A stretch of DNA of 64,000 nt from Protonemura montana (taxonomy: Eukaryota; Arthropoda; Insecta; Plecoptera; Nemouridae). The stretch spans positions 13,354,651-13,418,650 of the forward strand of contig OX387603.1 of assembly GCA_947568835.1 (NCBI GenBank), in the 5' to 3' direction. Positions 15,001 through 28,200 of the stretch are shown here, one piece after another. A model generated the notes under the pieces. The model was not told where the DNA came from, made no database searches, and worked only from the letters and a program-made list of their open reading frames with translations. Both the position numbers and the translations under genes were made by a program. The stretch's first letter is position 1, and every line of letters starts with the position of its first letter.

Positions 15001-18000
15001 TTTTGGGATTTTTAAACTTCTTAAAGTTGCATACAGTTTGTGAAATCTGGTGCAAATTGCAAACGCTTGCAATGCGCGGGGTATTTTATTATTAGGAACA
15101 CTAATAACTTCCCAAAAAATGATGCCCACACGGGGACACGACCCCCAATTTCCACCTGTCGCGAGTGTTGCTCTAACCAATTGAGCTAGTTGGACACATC
15201 ATTTTTGAGAGGATTTTAGTGTATTTCATGACAGATCTCCAAGGAGTAGAACCAAGAGGCTGTGAGTACTCACAGTCACTCTGATTCTAGTGACGCTATA
15301 CCACGTCACAACCATTAAATCTCGAGTAACTCCAATTTGACGTTGGATGCGTTTTTAAATATGTGAAATCTTATTTAAATTGCAAACGTTTGCAATGCGC
15401 GGGGTTTTTTTATTATTATGAACACTACTTCCCCGTTTGGGCATCAATTTTTGAGAGGTTATTTGTGTGCCTAATAATAGCACACAGTTTCCTTTGAATC
15501 AATAGTTCTTAATAGAACTTAATAAAATAGAACTTAATTTTTTTTTAAAATAAAACATCACAGTTTGAGTAATTACATCATTATCCGACTTAATAGCATC
15601 AACATTAGCAAGTTGGCGGCGTTTTTTCCCTTGATTGGCTCATTAAGTTCACATACGTGCGTTCAGAACGTGTAAATTGCTGGATGTGATTTCGTTTCGC
15701 AAAGCAGGAACCCGTTAGCCGCGAGTGAGTCGTTTTTCAGCCAGAACTCCACCAGAACTCAAGTCCTGAGGAAATTCAGCCTCGTCGATGACCGCGGATA
15801 AGCATAAGACTCTGAGTTAATGTCCCAGTGACACTCTAAACTATTCTAAACGTCCTCAGTATAACAGGTCAAGCGGCTGAAGTGATTAAAATACCAAGAA
15901 AAAACATTGCTATTAGCTTGACACTAAATACACATCTGTACAATTTTGTCTTCTTTTCTATTGGAGTGGTTTGCTATTTTTTTTACGGTAAATTCGCTTA
16001 AAAAGAAGAAATGAAACCGCATAAATGCGTTTTGTGAATGGCTAAGATGTGAGCTAGATTTGGATAAGAAACCCGGAATCGCATTGCTTTCGGACCGTGA
16101 AAGAAGATCACAGCGCGAAGCTGATTTTTCCCATGTTCCAGCAAAGGTTCCTGGCGGAACGTGCGAGCAATTTTAGACCATATCGCGTTACCGCACAACA
16201 AGAGGTACTATTCATGCATTGGTCGACGTTATCAAAAAGACTCTTGTGTACTTGTTTCAAACAGGAACTTCACATCGACCTTGGCTGCCGGACGAAAAGG
16301 CCGAAGACTACTCAAATGTAACGAACTTTATACAAAAAGACGATGAAAAAAATCTAAAAACAGGAAATCTATAAAGTCTCGAAACTCTTGGACGCAGAAA
16401 CATCGAGCATGTTTACCAAAAGCGAGTTATTAGGCAATTAAATGCACAAGAAGTACACCAATTGAAAACAAACAGAACCACCTTTCCGTTTGTGCAGAAC
16501 AGATATGACTGGACACTCGAAACCTGAAGAGATCGCGGGTGAATCAGAATTTCAGAACAGGCCTGAACTCGAAGACAAGATACAAGCATTACTCACGAGT
16601 TCATGCCTCATGGCCAACGCACTGACGTCATCTACGTAAAATTTCTTGGACAGAACTTGTGCGATAAACTGTTCATGGTGCCATTTAGTCTGCGCAGACT
16701 GCGGATAGGTGCTACTCTAGAGAGACAGCCTCGGGGTTTTGCCTTCGCGACTGTTGCTACTCTCAGAGCACGTTCAAGAGAGACTGTGTGGTAGAATGTC
16801 GTCGGCATAAAGGGGTATTGTGTTTGTTTATCAATGAATGAAACGGATGTCGAGACTCAATCAGACCGACTTCTTTTGTCATTGACAATCATGCAGAGTC
16901 GCTCGGCATGTTGCTCCCCCACACAACTAACTCGGCTAGACCAATTTTGACCGAGTAAATGCCCATGATAGTGCAACATCATCCAAATTTTGTAACAATT
17001 CTTTATCGATTTATATGGATCTGTTTCATATGGAGACTCGTGACTATTTAAGAGCTTCCAACACCTCCCTTAGTATAGTAATATTCATTATAATTTATAA
17101 ATACATTTTTTTGGTGGAGAGAGATTGATAAAGAAGAGCATTGTTTCCTTGACGGCGTTCAGCTATGATCCAATCCAGCTAAACACTGTAAGAACACCCA
17201 TGGGAGACTGTGAATGAACTATTCGAATTCCTAGCTGCTCATAGGCACGGACCTTATGATAGGCGTATATTTTATGAGTCAGCAGAATGTGTTAGCTATG
17301 GTAAAGCAGTGCATATGGCTAGTGATATGATTATTGTGGATAACAATTGTTACAAGTACTCACTACTGTACAGTGCACAATTACTTAGTCATCATTCACA
17401 TGTCTCTAGTTAAAAATAAAAATAAGAATGTGCACCGGAGATTGCGAAAAAAAAGTCAAACAAAACACAATTCGTAATTGGTGTGAAGTAGAACACCTTA
17501 AAAGGGAATAAGTAAAGTAATGAGATATGTCGAGTAAAAAGGTTGAGCACTTTTTGCATTTCAGAGAATACAAAACGATCACTAACTATATCTAGCAAGA
17601 AGCTCCCATGTGCATGCAGCAAGTTGCATTGAGAACCTGAGTGCAAGATCACAGTAATAACTGTGATTACACTCGGTAACATTTCTAGCGCCAAAAAACT
17701 TGAACTCCTTTAAACTTTGCCGAGAAGATAAACAGCTTCTTATAGTTGTAAGCTGCAAGATATATTACAGACTAATCCTTTAATCGAAAGTTTCTTAGTA
17801 TATCAGTTTCTAGCAGCTAAGTTGATTGCCATTTATTTCAGTTCAACAGTGAAATGTTTAAATTATAGAGTAAACCTTGGATGATAAACTGATCTTTACA
17901 TACCACGTGGAAGGAAGAAATCCTTATCGAGCACCTGAACACTTTACACTTGAATCAAAGGAATTTTAACCACTGATAAATCGATTACTAATCGATAATC

Positions 18001-21000
18001 ATCGATATTAGCGTCAAAAGCAATCAATAAAAGCAAGCACGAGGCCTACAGCACGCCCGCTCCCGAGTGAGTGCTAAGCAAGACTGAACTGCTGGCGGTC
18101 GAGAGTGGATATAGAACCAAGAGTTGCCTTCATGTCTCTGACGAGGGACTGGAGAGGGGGGGTTCTGTGTTGAAGAGGAGGGGCAGGTGTTAAACAGATG
18201 GAGGTAAATAAGAAAGGACTTGACTAAGAAGATATTACATCAAAGACGTTCTCAAATTGCGCTTATTGTCGTGGCATCGGAAGATAAGGGTGGTTTCAGC
18301 CAGTCTCCTTTATTTTCGTGATGCAAGATTGTTGGTTTAGGGACGAAAAAGTGGGGACTCCGCAACTGTGAATAAAAGTATTTGGTGACCGAAATGTGAC
18401 GTATGGTCGTACGATGTTTAGCGAAATGTAAACGTTGCGTTTTATGTTTCCAATGCACTCAGCAATTTACGCTTCATGTCTGATGGAATCCATTTCCGTT
18501 TACCATTCAAAACTCGACTATTTCTAAGAACAGTTTTAATAATATGCACTGCATGGAGAGCCCCACCCTTAGTTTACCTAATCAGTGTTATCTACGAAGG
18601 GTGTTATGCAATGACTGCAACGACGGTGACATCAAAATAGGTCTAGAGTGACAAACTGTTCAACTTCAACGAGTCAGACGGGACATGAATTGGTTAGCCC
18701 GAATGACCCAACGTCCAGAAAGCCGATGATGAATGCTTACGATAATGCACGAGAAAGTGGCATTGAGTCGTTCAGTGTAACTCACAAACCAGAAACTATT
18801 GGAAGACAAAAATAATTTCCGAACATTTTGTAGCCATCAATTTTACCTGTTGGCTTCGTATGACTTGGCTTTCGTATGATATGAGAAATCTATTAATTAG
18901 ATCGAACACGATCGATCAGTGTGTCTAATTCACTACAACCAGCCACAGATCATAACGTTTCACGAAATCGTTATTTTCTCATTTTTCTTTAGATGGTCTT
19001 GGAGTTAGTTGCACTGTTGTCAATGAAGAAAGTGGGCTCGACACAAAAGTGATAATTTATTTGTATTGAAGTGGTTGCAGTCGACAGACTTCGGCGCGGC
19101 TGAATAGTAATGGAATGATTGGGACACGCTGCATATTTTTTGGTACAAAAAGAATGACAAACAGTTGTCACCAAAGGCATTACACGCTTGCAAAGGCAAT
19201 TATTGCAGATGCTTACGACCAGTACGAGAGTGCAGAAATCGTTTGCCGGTGACCTGAATTTAGAATAAAATGATTTATCTTCGAACATGGATATACGTGC
19301 AATTATCACGTTTGCCATCGCTTCCAACTAATTATGAAATTTGCAAAAGCGCGTTTGTCAAGATGGAATGGGCGTTTATTTTTGTATTATACATTTGATT
19401 TTAAGCAAATGGATTCTTCGAATTACTAACGATTAATTTTACTTTTCTGTGATGCACACATGGGCTGCCAGTCCACCTGAACCAATATACTGTTTCTGGC
19501 TTTCTTGTATTTATGTAAATTATTTGGCTCTTTTCTTTAGCACATAAAATAGACAAGATATATCAAGATTCTAAGAAACGTTGTGCTTCGCGATACTATA
19601 TAGAAAGTTTCTTTCAGAAGTTCGTTAATTTATATAATTGCGACTTCTGACAGACTTGTCGGCACCGTCCCCGCGTGACATGCGTGCCTCTAGAAATCCT
19701 TTCATGGCATCACTCAACTTTGAACCGACACTTGTGCAAAACCGCGAAACTTGCGACAAGTTGATTATCGTCGGCGACTAGACACTTCGGTGACCACTAC
19801 TAGGTCACCCAGAGCGACATCTTGGGTGGGTGAACAATGATGCGATCGCAGGAACAAAGATGTGATGACAAAGAAAATATTTGTGGTAACTTGCAAAAAA
19901 AAATAGCCACGTGTATAAATAAGAGCGAACTCACTTCCATTTTTCTCCAGTAATAACTTACTTCAAGTTTAGCTGTCTTCGCAAAAAATTACCGCCAAAT
20001 GAGTACTTTACGTACAAAAATGGAGGATGCTACGAAGTGGAGTCACTGTCGTTTTGAGTGTAATGACATTTCAATTTGCTTTTTCTCGCAGATTACTCGC
20101 ATTTGATACTGGTTTACGCTCAATTAATCTTTATTAATGCTAACCTCAACGATTGATAAGCATGTATCAATCTTTTTAGTCATAATTATTTCATCGTAGA
20201 GGTTACTTAAAAAGGACGGCCGCCAGCGTCATCGGGAGGCACCTACCGTTACCACGTGGTACCGGCTCGTTTGCTCTGCAGAAACGTCGAGTTTGCAAAT
20301 CGACAGAAAGTTTAACATTCACGCTGACCATCTGACTATTGCTATAAACACAATGTTTATAGCAATTTTACCCCCGGTAAATTGTGCGAAGCAAATTATT
20401 CAGAGTTGTGAAATTGCGAAAATAATATGTAATTCCAATCGGTATTCCGCAGAACTTCATTATTAAACAAAAACGAGGAAACTTGAAATCAAATCGCTTA
20501 ATATTTATGTTTATGTACGTTAATGAGTGGCATTGTATACTTTTTTTCGTACTCTCAAAATGGACAGAGCTGGGTAGACAAGTAATATAAATGTCCGTGG
20601 GTGAACGTTTCCTCGTTTTGAAATCAGAAAAGTAAGCAACCCTACTCAACCTCTGCAAACACCAACAACATGGGTCATTCTACCCAAAACAAACCTGGTG
20701 GCTTGGGGCTGGCGCGTCCGAATATGTACCCATTTATTTCAAAGCACACCGGAGATATTGTACGCTGATTTGCAGTAAGCTTTTGGCCACAAATACCCAC
20801 TACTTGTAGATAACTTTAAACTTCTGCCTAAAGCATCTGCAGCTCGAAAACATCTGCTTAATTTAGCGCCAAGATCGTATCGAATCGTATTTACCACATG
20901 TACATCCCGTAAGGCAGATTGCAATCGATCAACAATATTATCCTCCATTGTTTCCCGAGTAGGGGCGCAAACATAAAAAAGGAACAACTCATTTTAATAG

Positions 21001-24000
21001 TCAATAAAATATCGACAAAATTCTTAGAAAAAAACAATATTTTGGGACGTTCAAAATTTCAAAATTAAAGTCATTGGTCAGGTCCGCGAGAATTAATCGA
21101 CATTCCTCCATGACTAGCGGTCCATTGTCGGGAACTATAGGTGCTAAGCTGAGAAGCAAAGAGCAACAAGTGCATGGCGCCAGTTGCCAGCATTTAGAGT
21201 TGGGTGAAAGACACAATTTACAGCCGTGCGCGACAAGAGTCGTGGGGACAGTGGAATGCTGAGAGGTACACTCATGTTTGGTGTAGTAAACAATGAACAA
21301 TATGAGTACAAACCGCCGCCGCCGTCGCAGCCGCCGCCTCTGTGACACAGGCGCCATGCCCCTGACATGCATGCAGCCCGCAGTGATTGTCAACGGGACA
21401 CAATGTTTGTTCATCTGCCTGTCACCAATTGACAATCGACAACAAAGACAATTGAATTGAGTCACCACGCATTCGTCGTGTAGGTACTGTTTATCGATGT
21501 TTTTATTTATGCTCTTGTCATTTCGGTGGGTGAATATAGGTCATACGGAACGAACACACACAACAAACAAAAAACAGACTGAACAACTGAAAATGCAACC
21601 ACTTTCAGCTAGCTGCAATAAGTACCACTGGATACAATTGCAACTAACGATAGGTTTTAATTAAAGTTATCCAGCCCCGCCCAGTGAAGGCAAAGGTAAC
21701 ACAACTGTACGGGAGAAGTGCACAGTTTTTTTAAACAAAATCTTTCAGCAATAAATTATATTGCACAAAATCTTAAACATCCCACTACCTTGAACGTTTT
21801 CTCGCGATGGTTTGAAACGATAATGATAGCTCTTCTATCGGCTCCTATAATAACGTGCTGTCTCGGTCAGGTGGCATTAATGGATAATTAATAAGTACTG
21901 TAATTACCGCAAAATAACGGTGCTCTTCATAGCTTAGCAATAATATTATTGTCAATTACAAAGTCTCGGGTAATAAATGATGAAATAACAAAGCTGTGAT
22001 TTACGAGGAAGAGAAGCTAATGGTGGCCAGTCTGCGCTGTTCTTTTCGCTCCAGAATGAGGTGCAACACAATGGAGTTGAGCGTGGATCGAATGACGGAG
22101 GAATGCGGGGCGATGGGATCAAAAGAAAATGCGCACAAGTGGGTATGGGAAGCGAGAACAGGTACAACCCTTGGTCGTCCTTGCAAGGTCGTAGTTACTT
22201 CGTAGCACGGATTGCGGATCGAGAATCTACAACAGACAATCCTGGCCAGGCTAAACACTGGCACGGTGTGCGGCACCCATACCAGGTACCCGGCCGTATA
22301 AGCTGGAGGTGTCGGATCATTTGTCCTTTATGGTGGATCCACAGAGACGAAAAAAAGATATGTTATAAAATTTTAGTTTTGTTATCCTCATTAGGGATTT
22401 GCGCCATCCTAGTTCGGAATGAATAGAGATAGCATTACATTACCTGTGATAATATGATGTTCTTCTTATTTTATATAAAAATAATAAAACTTCTATAATC
22501 TGGGAATAAAATTACAAACTGGGTTATGAGAGTTCCTAGTTAATAAACCAGTTGTCAACATTTCAGCTACAACGCAGTTGACATTTCCATTCTAAGCACA
22601 TCGTTTTGCATTGTGTAATAAATGAATTGTCAATTCACTCTAATTTGACCCAAATTGAATCCAACATTTCTATAGATAGACAATTCCCCTAAAACTGTTT
22701 GAGCTACCCACGTTATTAACGCTTGAATCAAAAACAGTTTACGCAGATGATACCATCTAAAGACCACCTGCTTGTAAAATTGGGCCAACATGCATAAACG
22801 TAGCCCCTCATCCTCCACGAGATAGGCATGACGTGAGAATGATCCTACTATTTTACGGATAAGCCATGTATCCACTCTATCGCCCTGACGTCATTGCACG
22901 AGGCAGTAATTTCGACAACTTGGCCCGTACGTGTGTCGTAAAACACAGTCGTCAAACACGGTGGTAGCTTTACGACGCATTGCACAGAACCTTCGTCTGC
23001 ACCTGAGCTTGAGGATCAGTACCTGGTCCATGTTAAAGCATTTCAAATGATGACCTCAGAAAAAAGTATGGCACATGCTCATTTTTAGAAATATCTTATG
23101 GAAAATATCAGGAGATAAAAGAGATTTGTTTTCCCTCCAGCGAAGGGTTGCTTAAATAAACGCTTCGATCTTGAATCTCGTTGAAAATAGAATAACATGT
23201 TTTTAGGATGGACATTTACGTGGTCAGCTGTAGAAATTTTAAAAATTACCAACTTCGCACGACACATGAGGGGTAAGAATTAGTCTTTTAGAGATGAAAT
23301 ATAGCCTGTACAATAAGGATATTTTATTTCATTGAAGCTAGATTTGATAAAGTGCAATTTTGCCTTCTTTTTTTAACTAAAAGAAAATCAATTGCTTTGT
23401 AGTGCGTACCAAAAATCAACGATAACGATCCACGAAATGTTCAGTGGCTGCTCACGCGGCAGTCACTAAGGGTTACAGACTTTGAAACAATTCGAATGCA
23501 CGAGATTCAACATCAATTCAACACACAGCGTCACTGCGCCGAGAAAACGAGTTAAGTTTGTGAACTGCAAATTCGATCAATCGCTCCCCAGAAAGAGCAG
23601 AAACACCATTGGCAATTTGAACCGAAAAGTTGGCTTGAAGTTCGTCGAGCTAGAAGAAGAAGCTTTGTCTTGCCAAAACCATACCGTAACTTTGCTAAAA
23701 CATGTGTCAAATTGCTTACGAAGTACGGTGGACAACTTGTTGATATTTGGTGAAAGTGGAAGTTATACACCGTTCAGCGATTGAATGAACTTTTCCGACA
23801 GATGTACCAACGGTCGCTTAGGGATGATTTGAGGTCAACCAAAGACAGGTCAACTGACATTTTTTAAATCACTGCAAATCATTTCCTTTCACGGGTTGGA
23901 GTTAGTGTACTTAATGCTAGAAGGTGATTTAAATGTAGTTAATAGTTAAAAGTAATGGTGTACATTTTTAAAAGTTATGTACCTACTCATTAAGCAAGCC

Positions 24001-25236
24001 ACTCATGGCATAAAACAACTACTTACACTCTATGGCGCCATTTCTATTAGCCGGGCAACGGCAGATGAAAAGTTCATATATCTCAAGAGTCAAGTATGTT
24101 GTTGCTAGGATATTGTTTTCCTAACATGAGGATTTTCAAGTTTATGTCTCAGTAAATGCATAAGCTGTAACGCAATTGTTATGTTCATGGAGTCTGGCCT
24201 ACATAAAAGATACCAACATAAGGACTGACCCTCAGCATTGCTAACAACTCATGAATGACATTTTAGATATTATTTTCGAAGCTAGATATCGAAAAAGTTG
24301 GTAGAAATATTCTTTTAATAGTTCGAAAAACAAAAATTAATTTGCACAAAACAAAATGTGTGGGACATAAGGAAGATGGCGGACATCAGTGGAGATAATT
24401 TGTAGTGTTATTTAAAATGACAGTTGGCCCACATGTCACCCCAAAACGACCGGTGGCGCCTCTGACGGACAAGTATGTTTTCTTGCTGAACGGAGCATAA
24501 AATTGTTTAATTTTCCCACTTCTTTGCGAAAGTCTCCGTGCTTCATGCGTACCGAGATAACCACATTGCAGCAAACGAAAAAGAAATGAGAATGAAAGTG
24601 TTTTTTTACGCTCTCTGTTTCGACTGGTCCTGCATAATTTTAAACGCACTTCACAGGCCGACACGCACGCACATGCGAGTGGTAAAGAAAAGTTGTTTGT
24701 ACGGAGACTGATCATATACGCAACAAACACTCATGATGAGTGCGTAAATCGTATGACTCGGTATTTTACTGACTTCAGTGTCATATAAAAGAACTGACAA
24801 AAAGGCTACTAATGATGAAAATTATCTAACAAAAGGAAGGGAAAATTTCCGCCGAAACTTTTACTTTAGAAATTATCTACCTGAATTATCGACTGAATAA
24901 TGCAGTAGTTATCGTCAGAGCCACACACACAGAACATGTGCATCCCGTGATTGTCCTACATGCTATCTTAAGATGATCCTCCGAGGCATCGTATAAAACG
25001 AGAAATCGTTGTCGTTTTTCAACTTCTTTATTCCATTTCGGAAGTGACAGGATTGAAAATATGTTAATAATACTACTCTTCATGTCGCATGAATATTTTT
25101 TTTGTGTTGCATATAAAAGTTTTAATTTATTCAATATTTCGTATACAAGAATCCAAACGAATGGCTTAGAAGTATGGAATATGTTGAAGAGAGCTAAATT
25201 CTACTTTGTGGCCGCCACGTCTGGTAGTGCCGCATG

Positions 25237-25271
<35 letters not shown>

Positions 25272-28200
25272 AATAGCCTATAGTAACTAAAGCTAAAGCT
25301 AAAAGCATCTATGGGAGGCAAAAATTCAAAATTATAATGAGATTGTGTCAAACGATATGACGCGAACATCGAACCAAACGATGCTCAGGAAGTGAACTTA
25401 TAGAAGATGTAGCAAAGGATATTAATGCAAATTCGAATTAAAAAAAAAACTGTTATAATTTATTTTGAAGGGTAGATATTTGTAGCCATGGCGATATAAA
25501 ACCTTATGACTGACTTAATTATGTTTTCTTGCGGTATTTTGATGTCGATATACAGTTAGCAAGACGTAAATACGTGTTGAAATGGTTGCTAGATTATCTT
25601 ATTTTATGATGAGATCTCTATCCCACAATATCAATAAATCATCGATAATTGAAGTGTCTAAAATACGATATGTAGCACCCAATTTAACGATACAAAAAAA
25701 AACAACAAGAGTTTTTAGTTAAGTCTGAACCACTACCAGAACAAGCTTCTTCCTTCGATGAAACGACACCAAAAACTTTCGTAACGCACAACACGCAGCC
25801 ACACTGATTCGTTTGACCATTCCGCGTTCTGGATGACAAAGTATTTCAAAACCTGAAAATATCTATAATATTGCCGTTCACAGCTCATAGATTCTGCGGT
25901 AGCATATTACGCAAGAGGGGGATCGGTCCAGATATATTACAAGAGTTACTGGAGCGTATCGAATCTTTATGACTATCAAAATATAATCCGCTTCGTATTC
26001 TTCACGTACCGAACGAAGTACCTAAATCTTTCAAAATATTTAAATTGAATGCATACATCACTCGAAATCGTTCAAAAAGTGAGTTAAACCCTGCAATTTC
26101 ACTTTCAAGAACCTACATTTCATGGATTCAACGCTTTTCGGTGAACATATTAACATGCAAATCTCGTCGTACCTTAACTCGAACCCCTTGTGGCTCGCAA
26201 TAAAACCTAGCCCTCGTTTTGCCGCGCGTATTGTCGCTTAACACGCGTCTAAAGCCAGACTCTGGGTGTATATTTCGCGACGCTATCCACATCGACGCTA
26301 GGCGTCGGTATAGTCAGGCGACGAGCGTCGGGGGTCGGTTATCCAATACGGACAAACAACGCATGCTGCCAGTTCACTAATCCGTGAACTCCCTTTGAGT
26401 TCGAACGGCGCCCCATCTCGAGCAGATAACCGATGGTCAGAGGCGAGGGGGGGGGGGGGGTCTTTACGCCTTGTGCCCACCTTCGCCGAAATCAGTCCCC
26501 CCCGCAGATTCACCTGGCCGCATGGCTGCGTGAATGCACTGACGATTACCGAGCCTCGTCGTTTATGCAAATTGTGTTGCAAAGTTCAGATGTGAGGTCA
26601 AATAGAGATTGTGTGCAAGATCGCGGAGATCTTTGCTTGAAGATGATGGTTCGTAAGTAGGAAGGATCGCGAGTGTGTGTTCTCTCAATGAGACAATTGG
26701 GAAAACAGCCAAACTCCGTAAATTGTGCGAAATTGTATCGATTAACCTCGATTTGTAAGAGCGATGAGTTATTTTTGTGAATGTTTGTTTATAAGCAGTT
26801 TTACAACAAGGGCTAATGTTTTGTGTTTATTTTTAATGAACACTTTACCTGTCGGTATTTTTAAAAGACATTTTACAAGACCGAAGAATAAAAATAGTAC
26901 ATACAAAAAAGATATTACCGGACTTTTTTCCTCTTTTTTAAAATTTGCTTCATCGGTCGACCGGTACTTTGCTTTTCTAGCAATACGGCGGCAACTATTA
27001 TAAGAATGCCGGTCTCTCTTACACACAAGAAAGCGTCGAAAATAAGTACGCATTTGCGAAAGCCACACATACGATTTATTCTGCTGTAAATCAAATTTCC
27101 AGCGTTTTCCTTTATCCTTACTACGCTGAAATCAATGACTAATCCATCATTTCATGAAGAAGTCCCACGTTACTTTCATCCACAAATGGCACTTCTCTCT
27201 CTTTCTCTCCTCTCTCTCTCGTCCCAGGTGCTTTCATGTAGTCTACAGTAAACATGCGTATAACGAGAACTAATTAGTTGGCCTATTGTTCATATTTGAA
27301 CGACGGTAAACGCGGGCCTTATGCACTTGGAAATGAACCGAGAGTGCTGGAGGATTCAGCGACGAATTCGGCGACGGCACAACGAAATCGCGGCGTTAAT
27401 TGAATTATTAACCCTGTCGGAGAGTAGAGGGTGATTGGATTATGATACGGTCGCGTAGGCAGCATCGCTTCCCTTACGGAGCACACCCACAGCTATAGTA
27501 ACTTCCTATTTACGGTTTCTTTCCCGGGTCCGTGTATACAGGCTGCTATCTCGGACATGTGAACATGAATATTTGAATAAAGCCAACGCTTTTCATTTAC
27601 TTTGTTGCACTTGGGGGCGAATTTTCACTAAAATTGTATCGCCTAAGTGGGCTAAGCCACGATTCCTCTCGACTGCACGATCGAAACGCAAAAAGCTGGA
27701 CGACGTCATTGATTGGACAGCGTGGGTGCGTGTAAAACATGTGCAATTAAGGATTCTTTCCGGTTCGCCAATGTGTGTCAGATGCAAGCTTGTGTGTAGT
27801 GATTTAAAAAAAAAGCGAAAAAGCGCTGGCCATCTGGAAAGAGCGAGCTGTGAATCTTTCAAGAGGTTTGCTGTATGGCGTAGCGTCGGATGCACTTAGA
27901 CCTAGCCAGCTAAGAAAGCGGTTCAACTGGAAGACTTGTGGGAATCATAGAGGCGGCAAAAGTTTTATTGAATAAAAATGCCGCCGGGAGATGTCACGAC
28001 GCGAAATGTGCATGTGGAGGTGCCGCGCGCTTTTATGATCTCGCGTCGTGCTTGCGTGGCTTTGCTCGCCGCAGATCAAGTCAGAATTCGCGTCGAAATT
28101 GGAAAAAGTCGGTAGAGGGAAAAAAGCTGTCAAGTCGGCGACTTTCACGTCAAAGTCTATATTTAGTTGACAAGAATTGGTGAGAAGTCGCTTTAGGGAA

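Noticed and set aside
21001..21468. 155-codon minus-strand open frame in the giant intron
   Set aside because: Cys-rich, low-complexity translation with a run of Arg from a GCC/GTC patch; no splice-phase match to cv-c and no family resemblance.
22061..22426. 121-codon plus-strand open frame
   Set aside because: No recognisable motif and no start or splice context; likely chance.
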